Positions 1 to 7,073 of a stretch of 36,584 nt of DNA are shown here, piece by piece. The stretch comes from an uncultured Campylobacter sp. (lineage in GTDB: Bacteria > Campylobacterota > Campylobacteria > Campylobacterales > Campylobacteraceae): contig NZ_CALIIS010000210.1 in NCBI RefSeq assembly GCF_938017705.1, forward strand, positions 1-36,584, written 5' to 3'. The position numbers were made by a program, and so were the translations under genes. Within the stretch, counting starts at the first letter, position 1; the number at the start of each line of letters is the position of its first letter. The notes under the pieces are model-generated. The model saw nothing but the letters and a program-made list of their open reading frames with translations. It searched no databases and was not told where the DNA came from.

Positions 1-681
1 GTGCAGCTTAGCTGGATACAGTTTGGCCCATGGGCTTGCCCAGATGAAAAAGGTTTCGGAGTAGGTTCGTTGTTTAACGTAAATGCAAGCTTCCGCTACG
101 GCATCTCGGTAAACCCTAAAACGGGCAAACGCTATATGAACGAGCTAGCCGACCGCCGCACTAGGGCTCAGGCGATGTTTAGGGTCATCGGTACCGACGG
201 CAACTATCCGATAAATTTCTGCGACGCAAACGGCGTAAAAGCCCTACTTCCCGAGCAGCTCGAAAAGCCTTTAAATTCGGGAATTTTAAAAAAATTTGAT
301 AGCATCGATGAAATTGCGGCATTTTATAAAATTCCAGCCGATGAGCTAAAAAAGACCGTCGAGCGCTATAACGGCTTCGTAAAAGCAGGCAAAGATGATG
401 ACTTTGGCAAGCCTTTAGATAAAACTACTACTGACGGCTATGACGTTTCTAAACCGCCTTTTTACGCTATACGCGGCACGCCGAAGCTCCACCACACGAT
501 GGGCGGTATCGACATCAATACCAAAGCCCAGGTCATCTCGCTAAAAACCGAGATGCCGATCCCAAGATTATTTGCCGCAGGCGAGATCACAGGCGGCGTA
601 CACGGAGCTAGCCGCTTAGGTAGCGTGGCAATTGCAGACTGCTTAACGTTTGGTATGATAGCCGGTGAGAATATAGGCTAA
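1..681 (+). CDS. fccA: Periplasmic flavoprotein reductase (FccA/flavocytochrome c type), C-terminal part, cut by window start
   Basis: Frame 1 is open from the first base, so the true start lies outside the window. The visible 226 residues match the C-terminal half of FAD-binding fumarate-reductase-like flavoproteins. They include the segment RYMNELADRRTRAQ, which corresponds to the capping/active-site region of the family, then HHTMGGIDINTKAQV near residue 165, and the terminal GGVHGASRLGSVAIADCLTF with the conserved substrate-binding Arg. Related enzymes reduce fumarate, methacrylate or urocanate in the periplasm; the substrate here cannot be told from this part. No heme motif is visible. 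The next two genes encode a tetraheme cytochrome and a NapC-type protein, the same arrangement as Wolinella fccABC, so electrons probably flow quinol > FccC > FccB > FccA. Confidence is high for the family and moderate for the gene name. Confidence 0.85.
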   Translation: MQLSWIQFGPWACPDEKGFGVGSLFNVNASFRYGISVNPKTGKRYMNELADRRTRAQAMFRVIGTDGNYPINFCDANGVKALLPEQLEKPLNSGILKKFDSIDEIAAFYKIPADELKKTVERYNGFVKAGKDDDFGKPLDKTTTDGYDVSKPPFYAIRGTPKLHHTMGGIDINTKAQVISLKTEMPIPRLFAAGEITGGVHGASRLGSVAIADCLTFGMIAGENIG

Positions 682-717
682 TTTACGGCGTCTTTTGAGC
701 GTCTTTAAATGAGCTAT

Positions 718-766
718 AAAATTTCGGTCGGCGATAGGCTATATGCCTTATCTTGACCGAAATTTT
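718..766 (+). terminator. Long hairpin between fccA and fccB
   Basis: AAAATTTCGGTC (718-729) pairs perfectly with GACCGAAATTTT (755-766). The 25-nt loop holds a smaller GATAGGC/GCCTTATC stem. The 3' arm ends in TTTT. It lies 37 nt after the fccA stop, so it may terminate or attenuate transcription before fccB. The short U-run makes termination strength uncertain. Confidence 0.55.
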
Positions 767-785
767 CGTCGCAACATTCAAATCT

Positions 786-833
786 GCCTCGAAATACTTG
801 CAAATCTTATTTCGTATCGCAGGTCAAATTTAA
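786..833 (+). repeat. 48-bp dispersed repeat, copy 1
   Basis: This 48-bp stretch matches 5226-5273 with three mismatches, including the words GCCTCGAAATACTTGCAAAT and TTATTTCGTATCGCAGG. Both copies lie in intergenic DNA downstream of a metabolic gene. Inside it CGAAATA pairs with TATTTCG. In this copy the partner of GTATCGCAGG appears about 30 nt further on only as CCTGCAATGC (near 853-862), so the second hairpin is imperfect. The rest of the 682-926 gap shows no gene. Confidence 0.7.
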
Positions 834-926
834 GACTAAATTCGAGAATTCAGCCTGCAATGCTTTTTAAATTTAAAGCCGAATTTGCAGTTAAATTTGT
901 AAATTTGACATCCGAAAGGAATTCGC

Positions 927-1367
927 ATGAAACATAAAGCGTTTCTCGCCTTGTGCGCGTCTATGCTATTATGCTCTTTTGCATTTAGCGCAGGTGCACC
1001 AAGCGCAAAGATAACGTCTTTAGTAGATCTTAACGTCACCGACGAGCTGCGAGCCAAACACCCTTTAAAGCCTCATCACGAAAAGCTAAGCTTCACCTGT
1101 CTTGATTGTCACGAAGGACAAGGAAACGACGCTAGTAAATTTAAATCCATAGGCGATAAGGGCTGTATATCCTGTCACGGCGACAAGAAAAAGATAGCTA
1201 AAAGACTAGAATACATGGATCTGCTAAAAGCAAATCCTCACAACTCGGTTCACGACGGCCCTACGCTATACTGCGACGAGTGCCACAACGAGCATAAAAA
1301 ATCAACCAATATGTGCACGGAGTGCCACGAACACGAAGTTCCGCAATGGATGGGGGTAACGCCATGA
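927..1367 (+). CDS. fccB: Periplasmic tetraheme cytochrome c (FccB-like)
   Basis: 146 residues. The N-terminus (MKHKAFLALCASMLLCSFAFSA) is a Sec signal peptide with likely cleavage after FSA. Four CxxCH heme sites follow: CLDCH, CISCH, CDECH and CTECH, with extra His residues (for example HPLKPHHEK) that can serve as distal ligands. This is the layout of the small tetraheme cytochromes of flavocytochrome c systems. The ATG at 927 follows an AAAGGA ribosome site at the right distance. The stop overlaps the next gene's start (ATGA at 1364-1367), so the two are translationally coupled. Likely role: soluble or docked electron carrier between the NapC-type quinol dehydrogenase and the flavoprotein. 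Confidence 0.88.
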   Translation: MKHKAFLALCASMLLCSFAFSAGAPSAKITSLVDLNVTDELRAKHPLKPHHEKLSFTCLDCHEGQGNDASKFKSIGDKGCISCHGDKKKIAKRLEYMDLLKANPHNSVHDGPTLYCDECHNEHKKSTNMCTECHEHEVPQWMGVTP

Positions 1368-2026
1368 AAATTTCAAAGAAAGTACTAGCGCTTATTATAT
1401 TAGTAAGCGGCATTATAGGGTTTTTAGTCGTACTACCCGTGCATTACGCCCTAGAAGAAACTAGCGGAGAGAAGTTTTGCGTAGTATGCCACGAGATGGA
1501 TCCTATGGTTATAGCTTATAGTAACGACGTACATAGCGGCAAAGGTAAAAGCGGAGTAAGGGCTAAATGCGTAGACTGCCACATACCTCACGACAACCTA
1601 GCCAAATACGTCCTAGTTAAAGCTAAAAACGGAATAATGGAGGGATATATTCATTTCTTTAAAGACCCGGAGGCTATAGACTGGCATAAAAATAGAGAGA
1701 AAAGAGAGCACTTCGTATTTGATAACGGTTGCGTTAGTTGCCATACGAATTTGGTGGATAATAAGCTAACCTCAGCCCAGGCTCAAAAGATGCACGCTCA
1801 CTATCAAAGCTTGCTAAATACCGATAAGCAACTAACCTGCGCTAGCTGTCACGCCGAGGTAGGCCACAGCGGGCTAAACAATATGCTAAACTACTGGAAG
1901 CCTGAATACAAAATCTACGAAAAGAAAGCCGCAATCAAAAAAGAAGAGATCAAGAAGGCATATTTCGGGGAGGATTATGTGGGGCCGAAAGTAGAAAATA
2001 AAGAAGGCAATGCCACCAAAAAGTAG
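1364..2026 (+). CDS. fccC: NapC/NirT/NrfH-family membrane-anchored tetraheme cytochrome c (FccC-like)
   Basis: 220 residues starting at the ATG that overlaps the fccB stop; an upstream in-frame ATG at 1313 lies inside fccB and is less likely. Residues 6-27 form a single N-terminal membrane anchor (VLALIILVSGIIGFLVVLPV), followed by a periplasmic domain with four CxxCH sites: CVVCH, CVDCH, CVSCH and CASCH. The early HEMDPM segment after the first heme resembles the quinol-site region of NapC/NrfH proteins. The family oxidises menaquinol in the inner membrane and passes electrons to periplasmic partners, here most likely FccB and FccA. The C-terminal ~35 residues are Lys/Glu-rich and probably flexible. 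Confidence 0.88.
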   Translation: MKISKKVLALIILVSGIIGFLVVLPVHYALEETSGEKFCVVCHEMDPMVIAYSNDVHSGKGKSGVRAKCVDCHIPHDNLAKYVLVKAKNGIMEGYIHFFKDPEAIDWHKNREKREHFVFDNGCVSCHTNLVDNKLTSAQAQKMHAHYQSLLNTDKQLTCASCHAEVGHSGLNNMLNYWKPEYKIYEKKAAIKKEEIKKAYFGEDYVGPKVENKEGNATKK

Positions 2027-2032
2027 GCTAAA

Positions 2033-2098
2033 ATGAAGAAAATTTTGCTCGTTAGCGACGACGTGGAGATGCAACTAAAGCTCAACGCCGCGCTTTAG
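2033..2098 (+). pseudogene. Stub of a response-regulator receiver domain
   Basis: Seven bases after fccC, an ATG opens a 21-residue frame, MKKILLVSDDVEMQLKLNAA plus Leu, then TAG. Beta-strand 1 followed by an acidic DD pair is how OmpR-type receiver domains begin. Reading through the TAG gives only six more residues before TAA, and no further receiver sequence is seen downstream. It is best read as the leftover start of a deleted response regulator, perhaps one that once controlled the cytochrome genes. A chance short frame is possible. Confidence 0.4.
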
Positions 2099-2139
2099 CA
2101 AGGATCCGGTAAATTTTAAGTCAGTAAAATTTCGCGCGA

Positions 2140-2162
2140 TAACGGGAGTTTATCTCCCGTTA
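2140..2162 (+). terminator. Candidate terminator hairpin after the fcc genes
   Basis: TAACGGGAG (2140-2148) and CTCCCGTTA (2154-2162) form a perfect 9-bp stem with a TTTAT loop. No clear U-run follows, so it may act as an RNA 3'-end structure or need a factor. It separates the fcc cluster from proB. Confidence 0.5.
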
Positions 2163-2279
2163 CGATCTTCGTAAACAGACTATCTCTACGCTTTATTAGA
2201 ATTACTCGAGAATAAATTTAAACCAAAAGCTCGCATCTACTCAGCTCAAAACATAAAATTTAAAATAAGCCGTTTTCGA

Positions 2280-2285
2280 TATAAT
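2280..2285 (+). promoter_or_regulatory. Candidate -10 box for proB
   Basis: TATAAT lies 24 nt before the proB start in AT-rich DNA (TTTTCGATATAATTTTC). No convincing -35 box is seen, which is usual for epsilonproteobacterial sigma-70 promoters. Confidence 0.45.
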
Positions 2286-2308
2286 TTTCAAAAATTTCGG
2301 AGCGGAAA

Positions 2309-3430
2309 ATGGGTAGAAAAGAGCTTCTGGGCGGCGCAAAACGTATCGTCGTAAAAATCGGTACCTCAACGCTTACTAATGCGGACGGTTCGTTAAATGA
2401 GCGGCTCATCAAAAGTCTAGTCGCGCAAATTTGCAAGCTAAAAGATGCGGGCTTTTGCGTGGCTTTGGTAAGCTCGGGCGCGGTGGGCGCGGGTATGGGG
2501 CTGCTAGGCATCGCGCAAAGACCTAAAATTTTAAGCCGCAAGCAGGCTCTGGCGGCGGTCGGGCAGGTCGCGCTGATGCATCTTTACGAGCGGCTGTTTT
2601 GGGCGCATGACCGCATTATCGCGCAGCTGCTGCTAAGCCGCGGTGATTTTAGCGACAGGGCGCGCTATCTTAGCGTGCGAAATGTCTGCGCGGAGCTGCT
2701 CTCGCGCGGCATCGTACCGATCATAAACGAAAACGATCCCGTCGTAGCAGATGAACTCAAAGTGGGCGATAACGACACGCTAAGCGCGCTAGTAGCGGGG
2801 CTAATCGATGCTGATCTGCTCGTGATTTTAAGCGATATCGACGGGCTGTACGACAAAAATCCGAGCGAGCATGCGGACGCAAAACTTTTAAGCTTTATTG
2901 AAAAAATCGACGAGCGCGTCGTCAAAATGGCAGGCGGCGAGGGCAGTAAATTCGGCACGGGCGGCATGGCGACCAAGATCGCGGCGGCGCAAATGGCAAA
3001 TCAGATCGGCACGAGTCTGATCATCGCAAACGGGCGTACGGACGGAATTTTGCTTAAAATAGCGGCGGGCGACGAGGTCGGCACCCTCTTTAGCGCGGGC
3101 GCGGCGCGGCTTAGCTCGCGTAAATACTGGCTCGCATACGGCGCGATTAGCAAAGGCGCGGTGATTATCGACGCGGGTGCGGCAGAGGCGATAAAATCGG
3201 GCAAAAGCCTGCTTGCGGTCGGGATTGCCGAGGTGCGCGGCGAGTTTGAGCGCGGCGAGATCGTAAACGTCTACGCGACCGACGGCAAGCTGCTGGCGCA
3301 CGGCATTAGCAACTATTCAAGCTGCGAGCTTGAGCGCATAGCGGGCGCAAAAAGCGATGAGATAGAGCATGCTTTAGGCTACAAAAGCGACGATGACGCG
3401 ATCCACGCGGATAATATCGCGCTGCAATGA
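2309..3430 (+). CDS. proB: Glutamate 5-kinase
   Basis: 373 residues, close to the usual ~367. It phosphorylates glutamate as the first step of proline synthesis, in the cytoplasm. Visible motifs of the amino-acid kinase fold are KIGTSTLT near residue 18, SSGAVGAGM near 56, NENDPV near 140, DNDTLSALVAGLIDADLLVI near 155 and GTGGMATKIAAAQMA near 217. The last ~100 residues (from about 275) fit a PUA domain, as in E. coli ProB. The ATG at 2309 follows GGAGCG. The gene is GC-rich compared with the surrounding intergenic DNA. proA follows after a 408-bp gap holding a tiny EF-hand frame. Confidence 0.95.
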   Translation: MGRKELLGGAKRIVVKIGTSTLTNADGSLNERLIKSLVAQICKLKDAGFCVALVSSGAVGAGMGLLGIAQRPKILSRKQALAAVGQVALMHLYERLFWAHDRIIAQLLLSRGDFSDRARYLSVRNVCAELLSRGIVPIINENDPVVADELKVGDNDTLSALVAGLIDADLLVILSDIDGLYDKNPSEHADAKLLSFIEKIDERVVKMAGGEGSKFGTGGMATKIAAAQMANQIGTSLIIANGRTDGILLKIAAGDEVGTLFSAGAARLSSRKYWLAYGAISKGAVIIDAGAAEAIKSGKSLLAVGIAEVRGEFERGEIVNVYATDGKLLAHGISNYSSCELERIAGAKSDEIEHALGYKSDDDAIHADNIALQ

Positions 3431-3476
3431 AATTTTAGCCGTGTTCGCGCGTTTAAATTTTAAACAGAGGGCGAAG

Positions 3477-3593
3477 ATGAAAAAGATTATATTTTTTGCG
3501 CTACTTTTGGCGGGCGCGGCGTGGACGGCAAAATTTGACGAACCGGACGCCGATAAAAACGGCGAGCTAGACGTTTTTGAACTGTGCGGATAG
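3477..3593 (+). CDS. Tiny secreted EF-hand protein, probably truncated
   Basis: A 38-residue frame with a GAGG ribosome site 7-8 nt before its ATG. The N-terminus (MKKIIFFALLLAGAAWTA) looks like a signal peptide. It is followed by a complete 12-residue EF-hand loop, DADKNGELDVFE, with Asp/Asp/Asn/Glu/Asp/Glu at positions 1, 3, 5, 7, 9, 12 and Gly at 6. The frame ends at TAG right after the loop. Reading on gives EPTDYVKALCAN, TGA, a further 21 codons and TAA. The region to about 3825 has few stops in this frame, suggesting a longer, decayed coding sequence. It may be a functional calcium-binding micropeptide or a pseudogene of a periplasmic EF-hand protein. It lies between proB and proA on the same strand. 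Confidence 0.5.
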   Translation: MKKIIFFALLLAGAAWTAKFDEPDADKNGELDVFELCG

Positions 3594-3838
3594 GAGCCGA
3601 CGGATTACGTAAAAGCGCTATGCGCGAATTGAAATGAGAAGGTTGGGCGTAATGCCTGGCGAGTAAGCGAAATTTTGACGCAAGAAAATCCGAAATAAAA
3701 TGGCCCAAAGCGCGCTAAATTTAAGCCGTCGTGCGCGGATAAAAATAAGACGCACTGGAATTTTAGACGCGATAGAAGCGACGCTCGCGGCATTTTTATA
3801 CGCAGCATGCGATTTGATTTATAGATTAAGGAGCGAAA

Positions 3839-5098
3839 ATGAACGAAATTTTAGAGATCTGTAAGCGCGCAAAGGCCGCTTGCGGCGAGCTTTTGAGACT
3901 TGATAGCAGGGCTAAATTTGAAATTTTAAACGCTGTGGCGGACGAGCTGCTCGCGCAAAAGGACGCGATAAAAGAGGCAAACGCCAAAGACCTTGCAAGC
4001 GGCGAGAAATCGGGCCTTAGCGCGGCATTGCTAGACCGCCTAAGGCTAACGGGCGCCCGTATCGAGGCGATGGCGCAGGGCGTGCGCGAGGTGGCGGGCT
4101 TCGCCGAAGTCGTGGGCGAGAATCTAGGCGGCTGGAGCCATCCAAACGGCATGCAAATCAGCCGCGTGCGCGTGCCGCTGGGGGTGCTTGGTATCATCTA
4201 TGAGAGCCGTCCAAACGTCAGCATCGACGCGGCGGCTCTGGCGCTAAAAAGCGGCAATGCAGCGATCCTGCGAGGCAGTGCTAGTGCGCTAAATTCAAAC
4301 ATTTTTTTAGTAAATTTATTTAACGAAGCCGGGGCGAAATTTGGCTTACCAGCAGGCGCGGTGCAGCTCGTGGAGAGCGCCGAACGCGAAGTCGTAGCGC
4401 ACATGGCGAAAATGAGTGAGTATATCGACGTTTTGATACCGCGAGGCGGCAAAAATTTAAAAGATTTTATTGCGCAAAACGCGACCGTGCCGATCATCAT
4501 GACGGGCGCCGGAGTATGTCATATCTTCGTCGATGAGAGCGCAAATTTGGACGAGGCTGCGAAGATAATCAAAAACGCCAAAACCCAGCGCCCAAGCGTC
4601 TGCAACGCCGTAGAGTGCGTGCTTTTGCATGAGCGCGTGGTAGGCGAAATTTTACCGGGGCTTGTGCGCGAGATGCCGGAGGTCGAGTTTCGCGTGAGCT
4701 CGGAGCTTCTGGGCGCGTGCGAGTCGGAGCTGCGAGGCACTAAAAACGTCGAACTTGCAGGCGAGAGCGACTTTGGCGCCGAGTTTTTGGATCTCGTTTT
4801 GGCCGTACGCGCCGTGCGGGACGTAAGCGAGGCGATTGGCTTTATAAACGCGCATTCCAGCGGGCATTCGGACGCGATTTTGAGTGAAAACTACGCAAAC
4901 ATCGAGCGGTTTTTAAACGAAGTCGGCAGCGCGGTCGTCTACGCCAACGCCTCGACGCGCTTTAGCGACGGCAGCGAGTTTGGATTCGGCGGCGAGATCG
5001 GCATCAGCACGCAAAAGCTGCACGCCAGAGGGCCGATGGGGGTGAGAGAGCTCACGACCTATAAATACGTCGTCCGCGGAGGCGGGCAAATTCGTTAG
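3839..5098 (+). CDS. proA: Gamma-glutamyl phosphate reductase (glutamate-5-semialdehyde dehydrogenase)
   Basis: 419 residues, matching the family length (E. coli 417). It reduces glutamyl-5-phosphate with NADPH to glutamate semialdehyde, the second step of proline synthesis. The catalytic Cys lies in QRPSVCNAVE near residue 260. Other family landmarks are PLGVLGIIYESRPNVSIDAA near 115, LIPRGGKNLKDFI near 200, and FGFGGEIGISTQKLHARGPM near 380. The ATG follows AAGGAGCG at good distance. The gene runs the same way as proB, so both may share a transcript despite the gap between them. Confidence 0.95.
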   Translation: MNEILEICKRAKAACGELLRLDSRAKFEILNAVADELLAQKDAIKEANAKDLASGEKSGLSAALLDRLRLTGARIEAMAQGVREVAGFAEVVGENLGGWSHPNGMQISRVRVPLGVLGIIYESRPNVSIDAAALALKSGNAAILRGSASALNSNIFLVNLFNEAGAKFGLPAGAVQLVESAEREVVAHMAKMSEYIDVLIPRGGKNLKDFIAQNATVPIIMTGAGVCHIFVDESANLDEAAKIIKNAKTQRPSVCNAVECVLLHERVVGEILPGLVREMPEVEFRVSSELLGACESELRGTKNVELAGESDFGAEFLDLVLAVRAVRDVSEAIGFINAHSSGHSDAILSENYANIERFLNEVGSAVVYANASTRFSDGSEFGFGGEIGISTQKLHARGPMGVRELTTYKYVVRGGGQIR

Positions 5099-5126
5099 CG
5101 GCTCGTCTTTTTCTAAAAGGCTTATC

Positions 5127-5171
5127 TTGCGAGCGCTTTTGAGAGAAATTTTGCTTCTCTTGCGCTCGCAA
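5127..5171 (+). repeat. Strong hairpin downstream of proA
   Basis: TTGCGAGCGC (5127-5136) pairs perfectly with GCGCTCGCAA (5162-5171). Inside, GAGAA (5143-5147) pairs with TTCTC (5155-5159). A short CTGCAAGCAG hairpin follows at 5172-5181. No U-run is present, so this may be an mRNA-stabilising 3' structure or a factor-dependent terminator for proA. Confidence 0.5.
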
Positions 5172-5225
5172 CTGCAAGCAGAAGTCTAGCTTGCGCAAAA
5201 TTTTAGCCGCGCAACCCCAAAAATC

Positions 5226-5273
5226 GCCTCGAAATACTTGCAAATTTTATTTCGTATCGCAGGCTAAATTTAA
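5226..5273 (+). repeat. 48-bp dispersed repeat, copy 2
   Basis: Matches 786-833 with three mismatches. It contains the internal inverted repeat CGAAATA (5230-5236) / TATTTCG (5248-5254) and ends in the left arm of the terminator hairpin at 5254-5283. Confidence 0.7.
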
Positions 5274-5287
5274 CCTGCGATACTTTT
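5254..5287 (+). terminator. Intrinsic terminator in the proA-ABC gap
   Basis: GTATCGCAGG (5254-5263) pairs perfectly with CCTGCGATAC (5274-5283), followed directly by TTTT. The left arm is part of the dispersed 48-bp repeat, so that element supplies the terminator here. Confidence 0.6.
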
Positions 5288-5431
5288 ACCTAATAAACTT
5301 GAAATTTTATAAATCACCTCTGTCAAAATTTTAAAAATATATGACGCTAAAGTTTTGTCATGCAGGCGAAATTTTGTATCACGTCTTACTAAAATTTAGA
5401 ATTTTTAATAAAAATTATATATTCCGCACGA

Positions 5432-5437
5432 TATAAT
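5432..5437 (+). promoter_or_regulatory. Candidate -10 box for the ABC transporter operon
   Basis: TATAAT in CACGATATAATCGCG, about 50 nt before the first binding-protein gene and preceded by A/T-rich DNA. Upstream, ATGAC (5341-5345) and GTCAT (5357-5361) form an inverted repeat that could be an operator; this is a weak hint only. Confidence 0.5.
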
Positions 5438-5486
5438 CGCGCATCTGCTCGCAGCGCGAGCGATAGCTAAATTTCAAGGAGATGTA

Positions 5487-6230
5487 ATGAAAATATTTAA
5501 AGCCCTGCTCGCAACAGCGCTGATCACCGCTACCATAAGCGCTAAGACGCTCAAAGAGGGCACGCTCGTAATAGCCACGGAGGGGACTTACTCACCGTAT
5601 TCTTTCTATGACGAGAAAAATAATCTTACCGGCTTTGATGTCGATATCGCTCGCGCACTAGCAAAAGAGCTAGGGCTAAAGGCGGAATTTTTAACCGCGC
5701 CGTGGGATGCGATGCTCGCGGCATTTGACGCAGGCAAAGCGGACATAGCGATGAATCAAGTAAGCATCACGCAGGAGCGCAAGAAAAAATATAATTTTAG
5801 CGAGCCTTATACCGTGGCTTATGCTGCGCTAGTAGTGCGAGCTGATAACGAGGAGATTAAGAGTTTTGCGGATCTTAAAGGCAAAAAAAGCGTCCACTCC
5901 GCTACCAGTAACTGGGCAGACATGGCGCGTAGCTATGGCGCTGAGATCGTCACAGCAGACGGATTTAGCAAGGGTGTGGAGCTTATCATAGCTCGTCGCG
6001 CAGACGCTACGATCAACGATAACATCACATTTTTCGACTATATGAAGCAGCGCCCGAACGCCCCGCTAAAGATCGCAGCTCAAGGCAATGAGCCGATCTA
6101 TTCCGCCGTGCTGCTTAAAAAGGACGACGAGCTGACGGCGCAGATAAATTCCGCGCTAAAATCGCTAAAGCAAAAAGGCGTGCTGAAAGAAATTTCACTT
6201 AAATATTTTGGCAAAGATATTACGGAATAA
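5487..6230 (+). CDS. Polar amino acid (probably cystine) ABC transporter substrate-binding protein 1
   Basis: 247 residues. The signal peptide is MKIFKALLATALITATISA, then mature KTLKEGTLVIATEGTYSPYS, the standard start of family-3 periplasmic binding proteins. FYDEKNNLTGFDVDIARALA and ATSNWADMARSYGAEI belong to the ligand-binding lobes. It should capture a polar amino acid in the periplasm and deliver it to the permease encoded downstream. Cystine or cysteine is favoured because a transsulfuration-type enzyme closes the operon, but binding-protein specificity cannot be read directly. The ATG follows AAGGAGATGTA. A close paralogue (next gene) shares many identical blocks such as TAPWDAMLAAFDAGKAD. 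Confidence 0.88.
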   Translation: MKIFKALLATALITATISAKTLKEGTLVIATEGTYSPYSFYDEKNNLTGFDVDIARALAKELGLKAEFLTAPWDAMLAAFDAGKADIAMNQVSITQERKKKYNFSEPYTVAYAALVVRADNEEIKSFADLKGKKSVHSATSNWADMARSYGAEIVTADGFSKGVELIIARRADATINDNITFFDYMKQRPNAPLKIAAQGNEPIYSAVLLKKDDELTAQINSALKSLKQKGVLKEISLKYFGKDITE

Positions 6231-6264
6231 ATTCTACGACCGCTTAGTTGAAGCGTGGAATTTT
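6229..6264 (+). terminator. Imperfect hairpin between the two binding-protein genes
   Basis: AAATTC (6229-6234) pairs with GAATTT (6258-6263) and CGCTT (6241-6245) with AAGCG (6251-6255), leaving an internal bulge. T/A-rich DNA follows. It overlaps the first gene's stop and could attenuate transcription so that binding protein 1 is made in excess of the membrane parts. Confidence 0.4.
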
Positions 6265-6323
6265 AAACTTAGCTGAGCGGAATTTTGCATTTTAAATTTC
6301 GCTCATAAAATTTTGGAGGAATT

Positions 6324-7073
6324 ATGAAAAATTTAATAAAAACTTTGCTTGCGTGCGCGCTTTTAATATGCGGCGCGAACTCTAAAACACTACGCGAAGG
6401 TACGCTTAAAGTAGCTACGGAAGGCACCTTTTCGCCATTTTCGTATTATAACGACAAAAATGAGCTCGTAGGATACGACGTAGATGTCGCACGCGCAGTC
6501 GCCGAAAAGCTTGGTCTAAAAATAGAATTTCTAACTGCGCCTTGGGATGCGATGCTTGCAGCATTTGATGCAGGCAAAGCAGACGCTGTGTTTAATCAAG
6601 TAAGTATCACTGATGAGCGCAAGAAAAAATATGAGTATTCTGTGCCCTACACCGTCGTTTACGGAGCTATCATCGTGCATAAAGATAACAACGACATTAA
6701 AAGCTTCGAGGATTTAAAAGGCAAGAAAAATGCAGACTCCGCTACCAGCAACTGGGCACAAGTCGCTAAAAAATACGGCGCGCAAAACGTAACCGTCGAT
6801 AGTTTCGCCAAAAGTATGGAGCTGCTGATCGCCCGCCGCGTAGATACCGTCGTGCGCGATAATACCGTATTTTACGACTTTTTAAAGCAGCGCCCGAACG
6901 CTCCGATTAAAATCGCTGCAAAGCTAAAAGACGTCGATTATAGCGCTGCAATCGTGCAAAAGGGTAATAAAGAGCTCGCAGATCAAATCAGCAGAGCTTT
7001 AAACGAACTCAAAGCCGAGGGCAAGCTAAAAGAAATTTCGCTTAAATATTTCGGCAAAGATGTGAGTGAATGA
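6324..7073 (+). CDS. Polar amino acid (probably cystine) ABC transporter substrate-binding protein 2
   Basis: 249 residues, clearly a tandem duplicate of the preceding binding protein (shared blocks TAPWDAMLAAFDAGKAD, VSIT.ERKKKY, DSATSNWAQ, LLIARR, LKEISLKYFGKD). The signal peptide is MKNLIKTLLACALLICGANS; the Cys at 16 is in a poor lipobox context, so it is probably secreted rather than a lipoprotein. The ATG follows TGGAGGA. The stop overlaps the permease start (ATGA). The two paralogues probably share one permease/ATPase and differ in ligand or affinity. Confidence 0.88.
   Translation: MKNLIKTLLACALLICGANSKTLREGTLKVATEGTFSPFSYYNDKNELVGYDVDVARAVAEKLGLKIEFLTAPWDAMLAAFDAGKADAVFNQVSITDERKKKYEYSVPYTVVYGAIIVHKDNNDIKSFEDLKGKKNADSATSNWAQVAKKYGAQNVTVDSFAKSMELLIARRVDTVVRDNTVFYDFLKQRPNAPIKIAAKLKDVDYSAAIVQKGNKELADQISRALNELKAEGKLKEISLKYFGKDVSE

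Noticed and set aside
743..937. A 64-codon frame before fccB
   Set aside because: It overlaps the hairpin and the dispersed repeat, lacks a ribosome site and has no protein-like features.
2888..3301. Long minus-strand frames inside proB and proA
   Set aside because: They are shadows of GC-rich coding sequence with no ribosome site or family signature.
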